A stretch of DNA of 64,000 nt from Lachnospiraceae bacterium (GCA_017540265.1 JAFYBJ010000004.1:93593-157592); one strand, 5' to 3'. Shown: positions 43,454 to 53,087, numbered from the stretch's first letter. Notes: generated from the letters alone by a model not told the origin. Made by a program: numbers and translations.

Positions 43454-44561
43454 GTCCCGCCGCCTTTTTGATCCGTCTCAAGCTTCCATATATGAAAAAT
43501 CTGATGCTCCTTATCACAGCCTTGCCGGGACGCATTGATCTTCCCGCATACTTTTTGTTAAAGAAAACACTGTAATCATAAGCATCGGAATACGTATATC
43601 CTTTTTCTTTCATAAAGGCTGCAAGAAGCTTTGCCAGCTCTTCAGGCGAATCCGTCCCGAAGATTCTTTTAAAGCGTTCCCTGTAATCCGATGCGATCTT
43701 TTTTTTCTGGATCAGGGCATGATAGAGCAGTGAATATTTAAAATTCTCATCATCCGGCACAAAAAATGCTCCTTTATCCTTCCTGCTTTTAAGTATTTCT
43801 TTTTCCCATTCTTTACAGTAATAATCGTCACCTGTATATCTCAGATCAAAATATACAGTCTCCCCTGCGACATTTACGGCATACCTGGAACGCCTTGAAT
43901 TTTTATGTGCTTTTTTTGCATTTAATGCATCCGCTGCAAGACGTCTGTCATCACAGAGTATATCTATATCGCTGTGGATTCCTGTTTCATATTTCCCGGG
44001 AAGGCCGTCAAAATTTCGGAGTACCACATATTCCGACATATTACCTAAAACATAAAACAGTTCCTCTAAAGACTTCCATCCCCTGCTGCCTGCGGGATCT
44101 CCTATCTTTTCTAAATCTGCGCACTTTAAAACAAAATCCTCAGGTGAAAGACCGCTTATAAAAGTAAGATCATGCCTTGTCTCATCTGCGTTATTGGTGC
44201 CGTGAATGCAATTGTGTCCCTTATCATCATTTGTCCAGAAACGGTATTTTTTCTTTTTATCGAAGGTATGTATATTTACGGTTTCAAATATTCCCCTTGT
44301 GGTCTTTCTTTTTTCATATACAGGATCAGGGTCTCTAAGCACCACGAGAGTAAAGGGACCGGTCCCGCAGGCCTTTTCCTTGAAAGACCCCGAAGGGAGC
44401 TTTTCACCGTAGAATCTGTTTAAATTTTCCGTAAAAAGTTCCTTTGACCACGTGCATTCAACGATCTTTATAATTTCAAAAGAAGCCTTAAGATCATCAA
44501 GTATCTCGGCTTTTTTTACATATGCTTTATTCCAGATAATATAAAGAAAAATATCATCCAT
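43446..44561 (-). CDS. polysaccharide-cluster protein with a nucleotidyltransferase-like motif
   Basis: 371 residues, cytoplasmic, no signal or membrane helix. The centre reads EYVVLRNFDGLPGKYETGIH followed by SDIDILCDDRR, resembling nucleotidyltransferase-fold proteins (GxxSDIDxLV) in which the aspartates bind metal. The N-terminal 140 residues resemble no family I know (WTNDDKGHNCIHGTNNADET) and may be a separate domain. The C-terminal 80 residues are basic. It overlaps the kinase-like gene before it by 8 bases and the flippase after it by 8, so it belongs to the pathway. It could transfer a nucleotidyl or phospho group; that is inference. Confidence 0.5.
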   Translation of the reverse strand: MDDIFLYIIWNKAYVKKAEILDDLKASFEIIKIVECTWSKELFTENLNRFYGEKLPSGSFKEKACGTGPFTLVVLRDPDPVYEKRKTTRGIFETVNIHTFDKKKKYRFWTNDDKGHNCIHGTNNADETRHDLTFISGLSPEDFVLKCADLEKIGDPAGSRGWKSLEELFYVLGNMSEYVVLRNFDGLPGKYETGIHSDIDILCDDRRLAADALNAKKAHKNSRRSRYAVNVAGETVYFDLRYTGDDYYCKEWEKEILKSRKDKGAFFVPDDENFKYSLLYHALIQKKKIASDYRERFKRIFGTDSPEELAKLLAAFMKEKGYTYSDAYDYSVFFNKKYAGRSMRPGKAVIRSIRFFIYGSLRRIKKAAGRG

Positions 44562-45774
44562 TATTCAACACCTCATAAAAACAGGTACAGGATCCTCTTA
44601 ATCTCTTTATGCGGTTTAAACTCTCTGCGATCTCTCCGCTCTCACTTTCACCGCATTTTCTTATCACATCTTTTAACATATAAAACGAGGATACCGAATC
44701 ATCCCAGCCATTATCCGCAAAACGATATTCCTTACCGCTGTAGAATATCTCAGCCGGAGCATATACGGACACCGGAAGCTTCTTTCCTTTAAGGGAAGCG
44801 CAGCCGAAGTCCGAAAGCTTAAAGCAGGTATTTCCCTCTCCGTCATCCATGAGCAGGATATTATCCGGCTGGATATCACAGTGAACGAGACCTGCCGCAG
44901 AGAGGTCTTCAACCACATCCGCAATAAATAAAGACAAACGCCTTAACTCCTCTGCAAAAAGACTTCTTTCCTCCATCACCTTCTTTAGAGACTCACCTTC
45001 ACAATAGGGATATACGGCAAAACGCTTTTCAAAGAAGGCTCTCTCCGGCAAAAGATAAAGCGAAACATTCTTTGAATGCCGCCTCAGATAAGCAGCAGCC
45101 TTTAGTTCATTTATTATGCTTCCGGACTTCGCGGCATTGCCTTTTACAAACAGCAAACGGCCGTCTTCTTCCATGCACTTTAAAAATATGCTGTGTGTCC
45201 TTGAATCAGCCGGTTTTATAACACTGCAATCCTTAAAATGGGCTTTTATCTTTTTTATCAGATATCCGCCCTTTAGCCGGTTTTCCGTATCTATACCGGC
45301 AAAAGCGGTCAGTTCAGACAGTTTTTCTTTATAAAAAAATGCCGCCGTTTTTATATCTGACAAAAAAAGACTGCCTGCCCCGGTATTATTTAATAAATAC
45401 GACTGCTGGCGGTAAAGCTCCCTGTGCCCCTTAAACAGTGCGAGTTTGTATCCTCTTTCTTTTACATGATCAAACAGCCTTTTTCCATATTCCCCGGTAT
45501 CAGGAAGAATATCCGGCTTCAAGGGATCCATCTTTACAAGCCGTTCCCTGTCATCGATATAAAGTCTTTTGCGGATCGAAAGCAGAAAGAAAAGGAAAAA
45601 ATAGAAAGCTGCTCCGTCATTATCTTTTTTGATATCCTCCATCCATTCGGGACAGATATCATCTTTGCCAAGTATTATAAGATTGTCTGCGCCCGGATCA
45701 CCGTTTTCAGAATAACCGAGACATATACGCATTTCCCTGCCTTCCACAAGGCAGCTTCCAATCTCGAAGATCAT
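44554..45774 (-). CDS. protein-kinase-fold protein (small-molecule or sugar kinase-like)
   Basis: 406 residues. The N-terminal 170 residues are of unknown type. The C-terminal 230 residues show a kinase fold: the catalytic loop GLVHCDIQPDNILL, where HCDIQPDN replaces HRDxKxxN, and the metal motif KLSDFGCASL. A Lys in LLFVKGNAAKSGSI may be the beta-3 lysine. In polysaccharide operons such proteins can phosphorylate sugars on the lipid-linked glycan, as WaaP/WaaY do. It overlaps the GT2 gene before it by 4 bases and the nucleotidyltransferase-like gene after it by 8. Confidence 0.65.
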   Translation of the reverse strand: MIFEIGSCLVEGREMRICLGYSENGDPGADNLIILGKDDICPEWMEDIKKDNDGAAFYFFLFFLLSIRKRLYIDDRERLVKMDPLKPDILPDTGEYGKRLFDHVKERGYKLALFKGHRELYRQQSYLLNNTGAGSLFLSDIKTAAFFYKEKLSELTAFAGIDTENRLKGGYLIKKIKAHFKDCSVIKPADSRTHSIFLKCMEEDGRLLFVKGNAAKSGSIINELKAAAYLRRHSKNVSLYLLPERAFFEKRFAVYPYCEGESLKKVMEERSLFAEELRRLSLFIADVVEDLSAAGLVHCDIQPDNILLMDDGEGNTCFKLSDFGCASLKGKKLPVSVYAPAEIFYSGKEYRFADNGWDDSVSSFYMLKDVIRKCGESESGEIAESLNRIKRLRGSCTCFYEVLNNG

Positions 45775-46640
45775 TTCTTACAGACCTCTTCCAGTACCTT
45801 AAGTGACTCTATGGAATTCTTCAGTTTAAATTCCGTCTTCTTTCTGTCCGCATCCAGAAGGCTGTCTGTTGAAGCATCTTCGAAATGAAGGACCTGTATC
45901 TCAGGCGAATAAAAAAGCTTAAGACCCTTTGAAAAGCAGTGCGCAGCCAAAACCTGCTCCTCCAGATACATATAAGTTCTGGGATCCAGACCGGAAAAAA
46001 GCTTTAAGTATTCTTCCGAAAAAATAAAACAGCTTCCGTGGAGCACAAATCCGTTTTCTGCGGTACATATAAGCTCTTCCGTATATCTTTTAACAGGTTT
46101 ATCCTTATGTTCAAGCTTATCCTTAAGCTTGAATGCCGCTTCATAGAGTCCAAACAGGTTAAAAAGCCTTCCTGCCTGAAACCTTAGCCGCTGAACCCTC
46201 ATCTTCCGGACATCAAGGTTCACGCCCCTGCAGGGATTCTGGTGCACATCCCTTTTTACGGCATATATATCCGGTCCCAGTACCGCAAAAGCCTCCCTGT
46301 CATATATGCTCTTTATCTTGCCTAAGAAAAACTTATCCTCTATCTTTGTATCATTATTGAGCATTATGAGAAAATCGGTGCCGGCCTTCTTTGCTCTCCT
46401 GAAGCCTATATTATTTCCTCTTGCAAAGCCGATATTTTTTCTGCAGAGAAGAACCCTCACCTGCTTTTCACCGCTGTATTCTTCAAACAGCTCCCTGCCG
46501 CTCCCATCGGGAGAAGCATTATCCACCACATATATCATAAGCTCATCACCGGACTCTTTTTTAAGATCCAGTATCGAGCTTATGCACTGCCTTGTATATT
46601 CGGCAGCCATATAGTGAAGTATCACAAAGGAATATCTCAT
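45771..46640 (-). CDS. GT2-family glycosyltransferase
   Basis: 289 residues from ATG 46640, chosen because it overlaps the stop of the ThDP-enzyme gene as ATGA; the frame itself could start 10 codons earlier. GT-A fold: SFVILHYMAAEYTRQCISSI, VVDNASPDGSG, NIGFARGNNIGFRRAKKAGT and the metal motif MLNNDT. The C-terminal YMYLEEQVLAAHCFSKGLKL and VLHFEDAST are typical of rhamnosyl-type GT2 enzymes. It would add one sugar to the lipid-linked repeat unit in the cytoplasm. Confidence 0.85.
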   Translation of the reverse strand: MRYSFVILHYMAAEYTRQCISSILDLKKESGDELMIYVVDNASPDGSGRELFEEYSGEKQVRVLLCRKNIGFARGNNIGFRRAKKAGTDFLIMLNNDTKIEDKFFLGKIKSIYDREAFAVLGPDIYAVKRDVHQNPCRGVNLDVRKMRVQRLRFQAGRLFNLFGLYEAAFKLKDKLEHKDKPVKRYTEELICTAENGFVLHGSCFIFSEEYLKLFSGLDPRTYMYLEEQVLAAHCFSKGLKLFYSPEIQVLHFEDASTDSLLDADRKKTEFKLKNSIESLKVLEEVCKK

Positions 46641-48430
46641 TTGGGTTCCGTTCCGTTCCATGACATACACTCTTCAAGCTCATCGCGATCTATAAGCGGT
46701 TCCATATCCTGAAGAGGCCTGCTCTCCATCTGTCCCTGTGCATTCATAAAATTACTCTGTTTCGGAAGAACCTTCTGCATTATATCCGCATTCACCCTGC
46801 ATACCACCGGTCCGTCATACTCAAGCACTTCCTTTACCTGTGCACGCAGGTCAGTCTCATCCGTTATCTCAGTTGCATGGATACCGAAAGCTTCGGCTAT
46901 AAGCTTCATATTCGGCAGTGTAAGACCGGATTCCTCCGTACAGCCGGTCAGGTGTCCTTTAAAATTACCGTTCTGCGAATGCCAGATCATACTGTAGCCG
47001 TTATTATCTGCCACAAATATCTTTACCGGGAGGTTTAGTCTCTTTATCACCTCAAGTTCCTGCATGTTCATTACCGCGCTGCCATCACCGGTAACGCAGA
47101 TAACCCTCTTTTTGCCGGAGCCTATGCAGCTTCCCACTGACGCAGGAATATCATATCCCATTGCAGCCATACTTTTGTTTAAAAATGCTCTCTGTCCTCT
47201 TTTAAGACGAAGTGCCTTCATTCCTATGTCCACTGTGGTTCCGGAACTGGTAAACTGATATATATCATCGCCGGACATTTCATCAGAGATAACATCAAAT
47301 AAATGATAGAGGTTCACAAAGCCGGCTCTGGGATCCTGCTCCTTTATCATCACAGGGAAACGCTCACTTATCTCATCGCAGTGCTTAAGCCACTCTGAAT
47401 GATCTGCCCTGTTCAGACGGTCTGTCTCACCAAGCAGAAGATCAATAAAGAGTCCTGCATCGGACACTATCTTCATCTGGGGGTGAAGGCTCTTTTTGTT
47501 CATTTCATTTTCATCGATATCGACCATTACATGAAATGCATTCTTAAGATATCCGTCAAAATTATAACCTGTGTTAAGAAGACTCAGCCTGGTTCCTATG
47601 GATAAAACAAAATCCGCATTCTGTAAAATAAGATTTGCCGATCTGTGACCAACCACATTGGGCCTGCCGTAAAATAACGGATGATCACTCTCCATAAGAT
47701 CAACGCCGTTCCATGAAACAAATACAGGTATCTGTAATAATTCAGCTAAGATTCTTGCTTTATCAGCCGCATGTGCAAGCCTTACACCGTGTCCCAATAC
47801 CAGCGCAGGTTTTTTTGCCTTGTTGTAAGCATCAATGATAAGAGAGATCTCTTCTGCCGTCACACAGGCTTTTTTCTCATTTTCTTCAAATCCGTTAAGA
47901 CTCTCTGCATCCACATCAGATGCCTGAATATCCAAAGGTATATCTATCCATACCGCACCCGGACGTCCGCTTATTGCAAGGTGTGCGGCTTTTTCAAGTT
48001 CATATCTGATATCTTCCTTCCTGCTTATCTGAACGGCATATTTTGTATACGGACGTACCATTGAGATGATATCCACTTCCTGTATCCCGAACTGCCTGAT
48101 GTTCTGATCTCCCACAAGATCCGCACGCTTTGCCTGACCTGAAATAAAAATGAGGGGAATGGAATCCATGTAAGCACCGCATAATCCTGTTATCGCATTT
48201 GTACCTCCGGGGCCGCTGGTGACCAGACATACACCATAGCCTTCCCTGATCCTCGCATAGGATTCGGCGGCAACAGACGCCCCCTGCTCATGAAGCATGA
48301 ACACACCTTCTATATCCTCACTTGCCCCAAGCGAGTTGTTCAGATGCATCGCACCTCCGCCCGTAACGCAAAAGATCTTATCAACGCCCAGGCCTGAAAT
48401 AAATCTCATTACATAATCCGAAACCTTCAT
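46637..48430 (-). CDS. ThDP-dependent acetolactate-synthase-like enzyme of the polysaccharide operon
   Basis: 597 residues with the three domains of acetohydroxyacid synthases. The catalytic Glu48 lies in MLHEQGASVAAESYAR. The ThDP/Mg motif is GDG at 448-450 with Asn476-Asn477 (VTGDGSAVMNMQELEVIKRL ... DNNGYS). The middle domain keeps a Rossmann-like part that binds FAD in relatives. In ordinary biosynthesis this enzyme joins pyruvate units, but here it sits between an aldolase and a GT2 in a CDP-dideoxysugar operon. YerE of Yersinia, also ALS-like, adds a two-carbon unit to CDP-4-keto-3,6-dideoxyglucose to form yersiniose. The same role here is my inference; branched amino acid synthesis is not excluded. 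Confidence 0.7.
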   Translation of the reverse strand: MKVSDYVMRFISGLGVDKIFCVTGGGAMHLNNSLGASEDIEGVFMLHEQGASVAAESYARIREGYGVCLVTSGPGGTNAITGLCGAYMDSIPLIFISGQAKRADLVGDQNIRQFGIQEVDIISMVRPYTKYAVQISRKEDIRYELEKAAHLAISGRPGAVWIDIPLDIQASDVDAESLNGFEENEKKACVTAEEISLIIDAYNKAKKPALVLGHGVRLAHAADKARILAELLQIPVFVSWNGVDLMESDHPLFYGRPNVVGHRSANLILQNADFVLSIGTRLSLLNTGYNFDGYLKNAFHVMVDIDENEMNKKSLHPQMKIVSDAGLFIDLLLGETDRLNRADHSEWLKHCDEISERFPVMIKEQDPRAGFVNLYHLFDVISDEMSGDDIYQFTSSGTTVDIGMKALRLKRGQRAFLNKSMAAMGYDIPASVGSCIGSGKKRVICVTGDGSAVMNMQELEVIKRLNLPVKIFVADNNGYSMIWHSQNGNFKGHLTGCTEESGLTLPNMKLIAEAFGIHATEITDETDLRAQVKEVLEYDGPVVCRVNADIMQKVLPKQSNFMNAQGQMESRPLQDMEPLIDRDELEECMSWNGTEPK

Positions 48431-48456
48431 CCTTTATTCTCCAACCAAGCTTTTAA

Positions 48457-50067
48457 TTAAATATGAGTTTCAAAAATGCTTTCCGTTAAAAATGTGATCT
48501 TCATATGAGCCGAAACAGACAGATACAGATCCCTGTATATATCCTTTATCTCATCATTGAGTTCATCCCACTTATTATCCGGATTAAGCGTCGGCAGCGA
48601 GCTGTCTGCATAGCTCTCATTATATTTAGTTTTAAAGCCGTCAAATCCGGCAAGGGTCACATCCGACACATTTAACTTGTTCATAAGACGAAGGCATAAT
48701 ATCACTGCATTATCAAAATGCCTCCAGCCTCTTTTGATCACCATGTTATAGTTGACGATCTTCTCCTTCTCATCGCCTGCAGTCCTGATGTTTGATAATA
48801 ATATTTTATTGAGCGCATTAAACTGTCCGGGATATGCTTCTTTAGCATAATCGTACCTCGCCCTGTTTGTAAAAAATACGTAGTCACAGTCAAAATCGCT
48901 GTTTATGGCATTAACGGCTATCACAACAGGATCGTTATCTGCAATAAACTTCTTTATCTTTTCTTTCTCCGTGACCACCGTTTTCCCGGGAGCCAAAAGC
49001 AATATCTTTCTATCCTTGAATTCAATCTTTAACTGTCCTAAAACATCCTCATCGTTTATCTGACGTCCCTGATTTTCCAGATATTTTTCTTCCAGCAGGT
49101 CATAATCATATTTTCTTCTTTCCTCAACCGAAAGCGAATCTATGATGGAACGCATGTCCCTTGCGCTGGTCCTGTGATTGGTAAGAAGATATGCGATATT
49201 ATTTACATGGCACTGATACATTCCCGCAATAAAATACGCTGTGGAATAGCCCCAGGTATACTGCTCCGCATATTTCTGCATATAGATATCGATGGCATCC
49301 ATAATGGCATTCATATCATAATTGCCGTGCTGATAGCGATTCAGATAATTAGCAACAAGCTCTGTCGTGGCATTTCCCGCACCGCGCCCCATGCCGCTTA
49401 ACGTAGTATCAACAATGATGTTGCGCTTATCCTTCATTTTAGTTATAAAATCAATGCAGAGAGCAAACGCTAACTGCTGATTGTTATGTGCATGGAAGCC
49501 TAAGGCTATCTCACTGTCCAGCGCCCCGTCTATAACACTTATTATCCGTTCAATATCCTCAAAAAACATTGCGCCGAAAGTATCCACCACGGAAACGGAT
49601 ATCGGTGCAAAGGCATTCATATCTTCTGCAAGTTTTATCAGTTCTTCATCCGAATAAGCCAGAGTGTTTGCAGCCTGAAAAAGGACCTTATATCCTTTTT
49701 TTCTTATCTGCTCTCCTACGGCGATCCCCTCTTTCTGTTTTCCGTGAGGGAATACCACACGGATCGCATCTATGGTTTTTCCGTCACATTCAGGAAGATT
49801 GCCCACATTGTATCTGTCCCAGTCTATCATGGCACAATACAGGATATCCTTTGACTTTTCCTGCATATAAGGTTCAATGTCGGACGGTACATGGAAAAAA
49901 CTTGTTCCTGTCTTATATTCACTGTCCTTTAACCAGCCGCATTCGATAACCTCCACATGAGCCTTCTGCAACTGGGATATTATCCCGCGTATCGACGCAT
50001 CTCCAAATTCGGAATTTGTGATATATGCCCCGTCACGAAGCGTACAATCCAGCATTTTTATGCTCAT
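48457..50067 (-). CDS. HMGL/4-hydroxy-2-oxovalerate-type aldolase with an extra C-terminal domain
   Basis: 536 residues. The first 290 are a TIM-barrel HMGL-like aldolase: LDCTLRDGAY at 6-15 (metal Asp), SVVDTFGAMF and GFHAHNN, where the His pair binds the metal ion. The rest, about 250 residues, has IEFKDRKILLLAPGKTVVTE and IKRGWRHFDNAVILCLRLMN, a Rossmann-like domain found with these aldolases in polysaccharide loci, of unknown function. DmpG/MhpE-type enzymes cleave 4-hydroxy-2-oxoacids to pyruvate plus an aldehyde; here condensation to a 2-oxo acid or supply of a C2/C3 unit to the neighbouring ThDP enzyme is possible. It follows tagD by 18 bases and precedes the ThDP gene by 26. Confidence 0.7.
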   Translation of the reverse strand: MSIKMLDCTLRDGAYITNSEFGDASIRGIISQLQKAHVEVIECGWLKDSEYKTGTSFFHVPSDIEPYMQEKSKDILYCAMIDWDRYNVGNLPECDGKTIDAIRVVFPHGKQKEGIAVGEQIRKKGYKVLFQAANTLAYSDEELIKLAEDMNAFAPISVSVVDTFGAMFFEDIERIISVIDGALDSEIALGFHAHNNQQLAFALCIDFITKMKDKRNIIVDTTLSGMGRGAGNATTELVANYLNRYQHGNYDMNAIMDAIDIYMQKYAEQYTWGYSTAYFIAGMYQCHVNNIAYLLTNHRTSARDMRSIIDSLSVEERRKYDYDLLEEKYLENQGRQINDEDVLGQLKIEFKDRKILLLAPGKTVVTEKEKIKKFIADNDPVVIAVNAINSDFDCDYVFFTNRARYDYAKEAYPGQFNALNKILLSNIRTAGDEKEKIVNYNMVIKRGWRHFDNAVILCLRLMNKLNVSDVTLAGFDGFKTKYNESYADSSLPTLNPDNKWDELNDEIKDIYRDLYLSVSAHMKITFLTESIFETHI

Positions 50068-50085
50068 TTTTACTGCCTCCTCAGA

Positions 50086-50508
50086 TTATTTATCCTGTTC
50101 CTTCGCATCTGTACCTGCGATATCATTTTTTATCTGGGTGGTGCTTATCTCCGGAGTTCTGGAAAGATAAACCACTTCCACGCCCTCTTCCTTAAGGAAA
50201 TCAAACTTTCCCTCCCAGTCATCACCTATCACAAAAGTATCAATATGATACTCATGTACATCCGTTCTCTTCTGCTCCCAGTTTTCCTCCGGTATCACAA
50301 GATCCACGTAACGAATGGCCTCTAAGAGCTGCTTACGCTGTTCATATGTAAAATAACATTTCTTCTGTTTTTTGTTCCAATTGAATTCATCTGTCGACAA
50401 GGCAACGATAAGATAATCACCCAGTTCTTTTGCCCGTCTGAGCAACGCTATATGTCCGTAATGCAGCAGATCGAATGTTCCGTATGTGATCACCCTGCGC
50501 ATCTTCAT
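50086..50508 (-). CDS. tagD: glycerol-3-phosphate cytidylyltransferase-like protein (TagD type)
   Basis: 140 residues, the standard size for TagD. The nucleotidyltransferase motif is [17 protein letters not shown] with HYGH, and the second motif [13 protein letters not shown] corresponds to RTxGISTT. It makes CDP-glycerol or a similar CDP-polyol from CTP. It overlaps licD by 4 bases, so the product probably feeds the LicD-type transferase. It could also act on another phospho-polyol; the substrate is not fixed by sequence. Confidence 0.88.
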   Translation of the reverse strand: MKMRRVITYGTFDLLHYGHIALLRRAKELGDYLIVALSTDEFNWNKKQKKCYFTYEQRKQLLEAIRYVDLVIPEENWEQKRTDVHEYHIDTFVIGDDWEGKFDFLKEEGVEVVYLSRTPEISTTQIKNDIAGTDAKEQDK

Positions 50509-51347
50509 CCCTCCAGGTTTTCCTTAAGTTCAAAAAAATGTTCCGGCACCTGTTTTTCCACAGGCGGGATCTTCATGTAATCACCGTAGATCATGGTCAT
50601 TTCCTCATCATATCCCACCGGACAGGGAAAATGCCTGTCTCCTATCCGGCCCCATATTCTTTTTGCAAACCAGCTCTTTTTATATTCCCTGCCCCAGTAA
50701 GGAGCCTTCTGCTGGTCATTGGATATATAAAAACTGTCTCCCCTTCCGCTTCCGGAAGATATGCTCTCATAAAGCTTAAAGATATATTTCATGGGGATAA
50801 ATCTTCCTATGGCCGGAAGTATATATGCGCCTGCCTTCTGTATCCCCGTATATTTATCAAATTCAACACTCTTTCTGTGCCCCATGGCCAGGGCATATAC
50901 AACTCTTAATGCGGTAAGCCTTAGTTTAAAGAACTTCCCGGCATTATCAAATATAAAGAGATCCACGGACGGATGGGAATATCTCCCTTTGTAATAATCC
51001 GTGTCTGCTTTCTGATGTTCAAAAGTAACCGTTATATCAGTCACCCTGGCAATAAAATCAAAAAAGTCATCGTACTGCGCAGGATCCACCAGCTTATACT
51101 CAGGCGCAAGCTCATCCCTGCATACCTTAAGGAAGCGCATATAATCCTTCCTCGGCATCACTATATCCACATCATCATCCCAGGGAATAAAATCCTTATG
51201 TCTTATTGCCCCGAGCAGTGTGCCCGCCAGGAGATAATAGTGTATCTTATGCTTTCTGCATATCCTGTCCACTTCGCAAAGCATCTTATAATTTAAGCGG
51301 TGGATCTTATCAAGATAAGCCCTGCATTCATCCGGGTTCATCTGCAT
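50505..51347 (-). CDS. LicD-family phosphotransferase
   Basis: 280 residues. The signature [20 protein letters not shown] followed by [15 protein letters not shown] is the metal-binding core of LicD/Fukutin-like proteins, which have a nucleotidyltransferase fold and transfer phosphocholine or phospho-polyols from CDP-donors. Next to a TagD gene, transfer of glycerol phosphate (or ribitol phosphate) from a CDP-donor to a sugar is the simplest reading. Overlaps tagD by 4 bases and the GT2 before it by 20. Confidence 0.88.
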   Translation of the reverse strand: MQMNPDECRAYLDKIHRLNYKMLCEVDRICRKHKIHYYLLAGTLLGAIRHKDFIPWDDDVDIVMPRKDYMRFLKVCRDELAPEYKLVDPAQYDDFFDFIARVTDITVTFEHQKADTDYYKGRYSHPSVDLFIFDNAGKFFKLRLTALRVVYALAMGHRKSVEFDKYTGIQKAGAYILPAIGRFIPMKYIFKLYESISSGSGRGDSFYISNDQQKAPYWGREYKKSWFAKRIWGRIGDRHFPCPVGYDEEMTMIYGDYMKIPPVEKQVPEHFFELKENLEG

Positions 51348-52326
51348 CTGTTTTTCCTCCCTCCGGGAAGTTAAGTCTTCTTTCCTCTATCACAAGAGGC
51401 CTGTTCATAAGCCTCGTATTCATCGCCATGATATATTCTCCCATAAAGCCCAGGAAAGAGAGTATCACGCCTCCCATAAAGAAAAGACTGATCATCATGG
51501 GCGCATAACCCATGGAAAATCTTCTCCACATCATAAGTTTCATTACCAGATATGCAATACCTATCACAAAACTGATCACGGATATCGTAAATCCCATGAA
51601 GGTTGCGATCCTCATACCGCTTTTTGTATATGCCGTAAAGGAAAGCATTGCCGCATCATAAAGCGTGTAGAAATTATTATGCGTCTTTCCTGCGCGGCGC
51701 TTAGGCTGTGTATATTCTATCTCTTTGCGTTCCGGCCCCAGCTCCGCAACTATGCCTCTTATAAAGGGTATGGGATCCTTAAGCTCCCTTAAAGTATCCA
51801 CAAAGGAATTGTCGTAAAGACCAAAGCCCGTAAACTGCTCTATCATATCAACGGAGCTCATCTTCTTCATGATACGGTAATACATGCCTCTTAAGGCATA
51901 CATAATGGGATTTTCCTTTGATCTGGTCTTCTTGCCTATGACTATCTTATATCCGTTTTCCCATTCGTGAACGAATTTCGGGATCATCTCCACGGGATCC
52001 TGAAAATCCGCGCACATCGTCACGGTACAGTCTCCGGAAGTATGTATGATACCGTAATAAGGGCTGTTGAACTGGCCGAAATTTTTCTGGTTGAATATGG
52101 CCTTTACACCCTTATCCTCTTTACATATCTCTTCAATGATCTCTCGTGTGCGGTCAGTGGATTTATTATCAATAAAAAGGATCTCATAATCATATTCGCC
52201 GAGTTCCTTTTTTATGATATCCCTGACTGCTTCATATATGGGTCTCGCATTCTCCTCCTCGTTAAAGGTGGGGATCATTACGGATATTGTTTTTTTCTTA
52301 TTCTTCAGTTCTTCCATCTCATCCAT
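51328..52326 (-). CDS. DPM1/ArnC-type GT2 with C-terminal membrane helices
   Basis: 332 residues. SVMIPTFNEEENARPIYEAV, LFIDNKSTDRT and CADFQDPVEMIPKFV give the GT-A fold with a DxD-like motif. Two membrane helices lie at about 240-310 (MRIATFMGFTISVISFVIGI and MMISLFFMGGVILSFLGFMG). This is the topology of polyprenyl-phosphate mannosyl/glucosyltransferases such as GtrB, ArnC and CsbB. It would make undecaprenyl-phosphate-sugar, the donor type used by YfhO and other GT-C enzymes. This links the polysaccharide operon to the YfhO proteins of this window, by inference. It overlaps rfbF by 22 bases. Confidence 0.85.
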   Translation of the reverse strand: MDEMEELKNKKKTISVMIPTFNEEENARPIYEAVRDIIKKELGEYDYEILFIDNKSTDRTREIIEEICKEDKGVKAIFNQKNFGQFNSPYYGIIHTSGDCTVTMCADFQDPVEMIPKFVHEWENGYKIVIGKKTRSKENPIMYALRGMYYRIMKKMSSVDMIEQFTGFGLYDNSFVDTLRELKDPIPFIRGIVAELGPERKEIEYTQPKRRAGKTHNNFYTLYDAAMLSFTAYTKSGMRIATFMGFTISVISFVIGIAYLVMKLMMWRRFSMGYAPMMISLFFMGGVILSFLGFMGEYIMAMNTRLMNRPLVIEERRLNFPEGGKTDADEPG

Positions 52327-53087
52327 GGAGCATCACCTGAACTTATGCAATGCTCGAGTATCCTTTTTTCAAGTATGTTATCCATACACTGCCAGAAACC
52401 GTTATGTACGTAGCTTTTTAATTTGCCTTCCGCAGCCAGAGGCTTTAATATATCCCTCTCGAATACGGTCTCATCGCCTTCTATCATATCGAAGATCTCC
52501 GGCTCTAAGACCATATATCCCGCATTTATGGGTTCCGAATCCCTGTCTTCCTTTTCACGGAAGGCACGCACGGTATTATCAAGCCCGATATCAAGCACTC
52601 CTTTTTGCTGCTTCTGCTTTACGGCTGTCAGAGTTGCCACAGGATGATTTTCCTTATGGAATTTAATGACCTCGTTTATATCCACATCACAGACGCCGTC
52701 TCCATAGGTCATAAGGAAGGGCTCATCACCTATATATTTCCTTATGCGCTTTATGCGGCCTCCCGTCATGGTCTTTACGCCCGTATCCACCACCGTCACC
52801 TTCCAGGGCTCCGCGCCGGCCTCATGGACCGTCATCTCATTGCCGCCCTTTGTAAAATCAAAGGTGATATCGCTGGTATAAAGAAAATAATCGGCAAACC
52901 ACTCCTTTATCATATGCTGCTTGTATCCTGCGCATATGATGAACTCGTTATGTCCGAAATAACTGTATTCCTTCATGATATGCCAGAGTATGGGCATACC
53001 GCCTATCTCTATCATGGGCTTTGGCCTGTATTCGGATTCCTCGGAGATACGTGTTCCTTCGCCTCCGGCAAGAAGCACTGTCTTCAT
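52305..53087 (-). CDS. rfbF: glucose-1-phosphate cytidylyltransferase
   Basis: 260 residues, the family size. The nucleotidyltransferase signature is MKTVLLAGGEGTRISEESEY, then RPKPMIEIGGMPILWHIMKE and GYKQHMIKEWF, specific for RfbF/DdhA. It makes CDP-D-glucose from CTP and glucose 1-phosphate, the first step to CDP-3,6-dideoxyhexoses. Overlaps rfbH by 4 bases. Together with rfbG and rfbH it defines the CDP-sugar pathway of the operon. Confidence 0.95.
   Translation of the reverse strand: MKTVLLAGGEGTRISEESEYRPKPMIEIGGMPILWHIMKEYSYFGHNEFIICAGYKQHMIKEWFADYFLYTSDITFDFTKGGNEMTVHEAGAEPWKVTVVDTGVKTMTGGRIKRIRKYIGDEPFLMTYGDGVCDVDINEVIKFHKENHPVATLTAVKQKQQKGVLDIGLDNTVRAFREKEDRDSEPINAGYMVLEPEIFDMIEGDETVFERDILKPLAAEGKLKSYVHNGFWQCMDNILEKRILEHCISSGDAPWMRWKN

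Noticed and set aside
46637-48430. ThDP enzyme considered as ordinary acetolactate synthase IlvB
   Set aside because: No ilvN, ilvC or other branched-chain amino acid gene is near, and it lies within a tight polysaccharide operon; kept only as an alternative.
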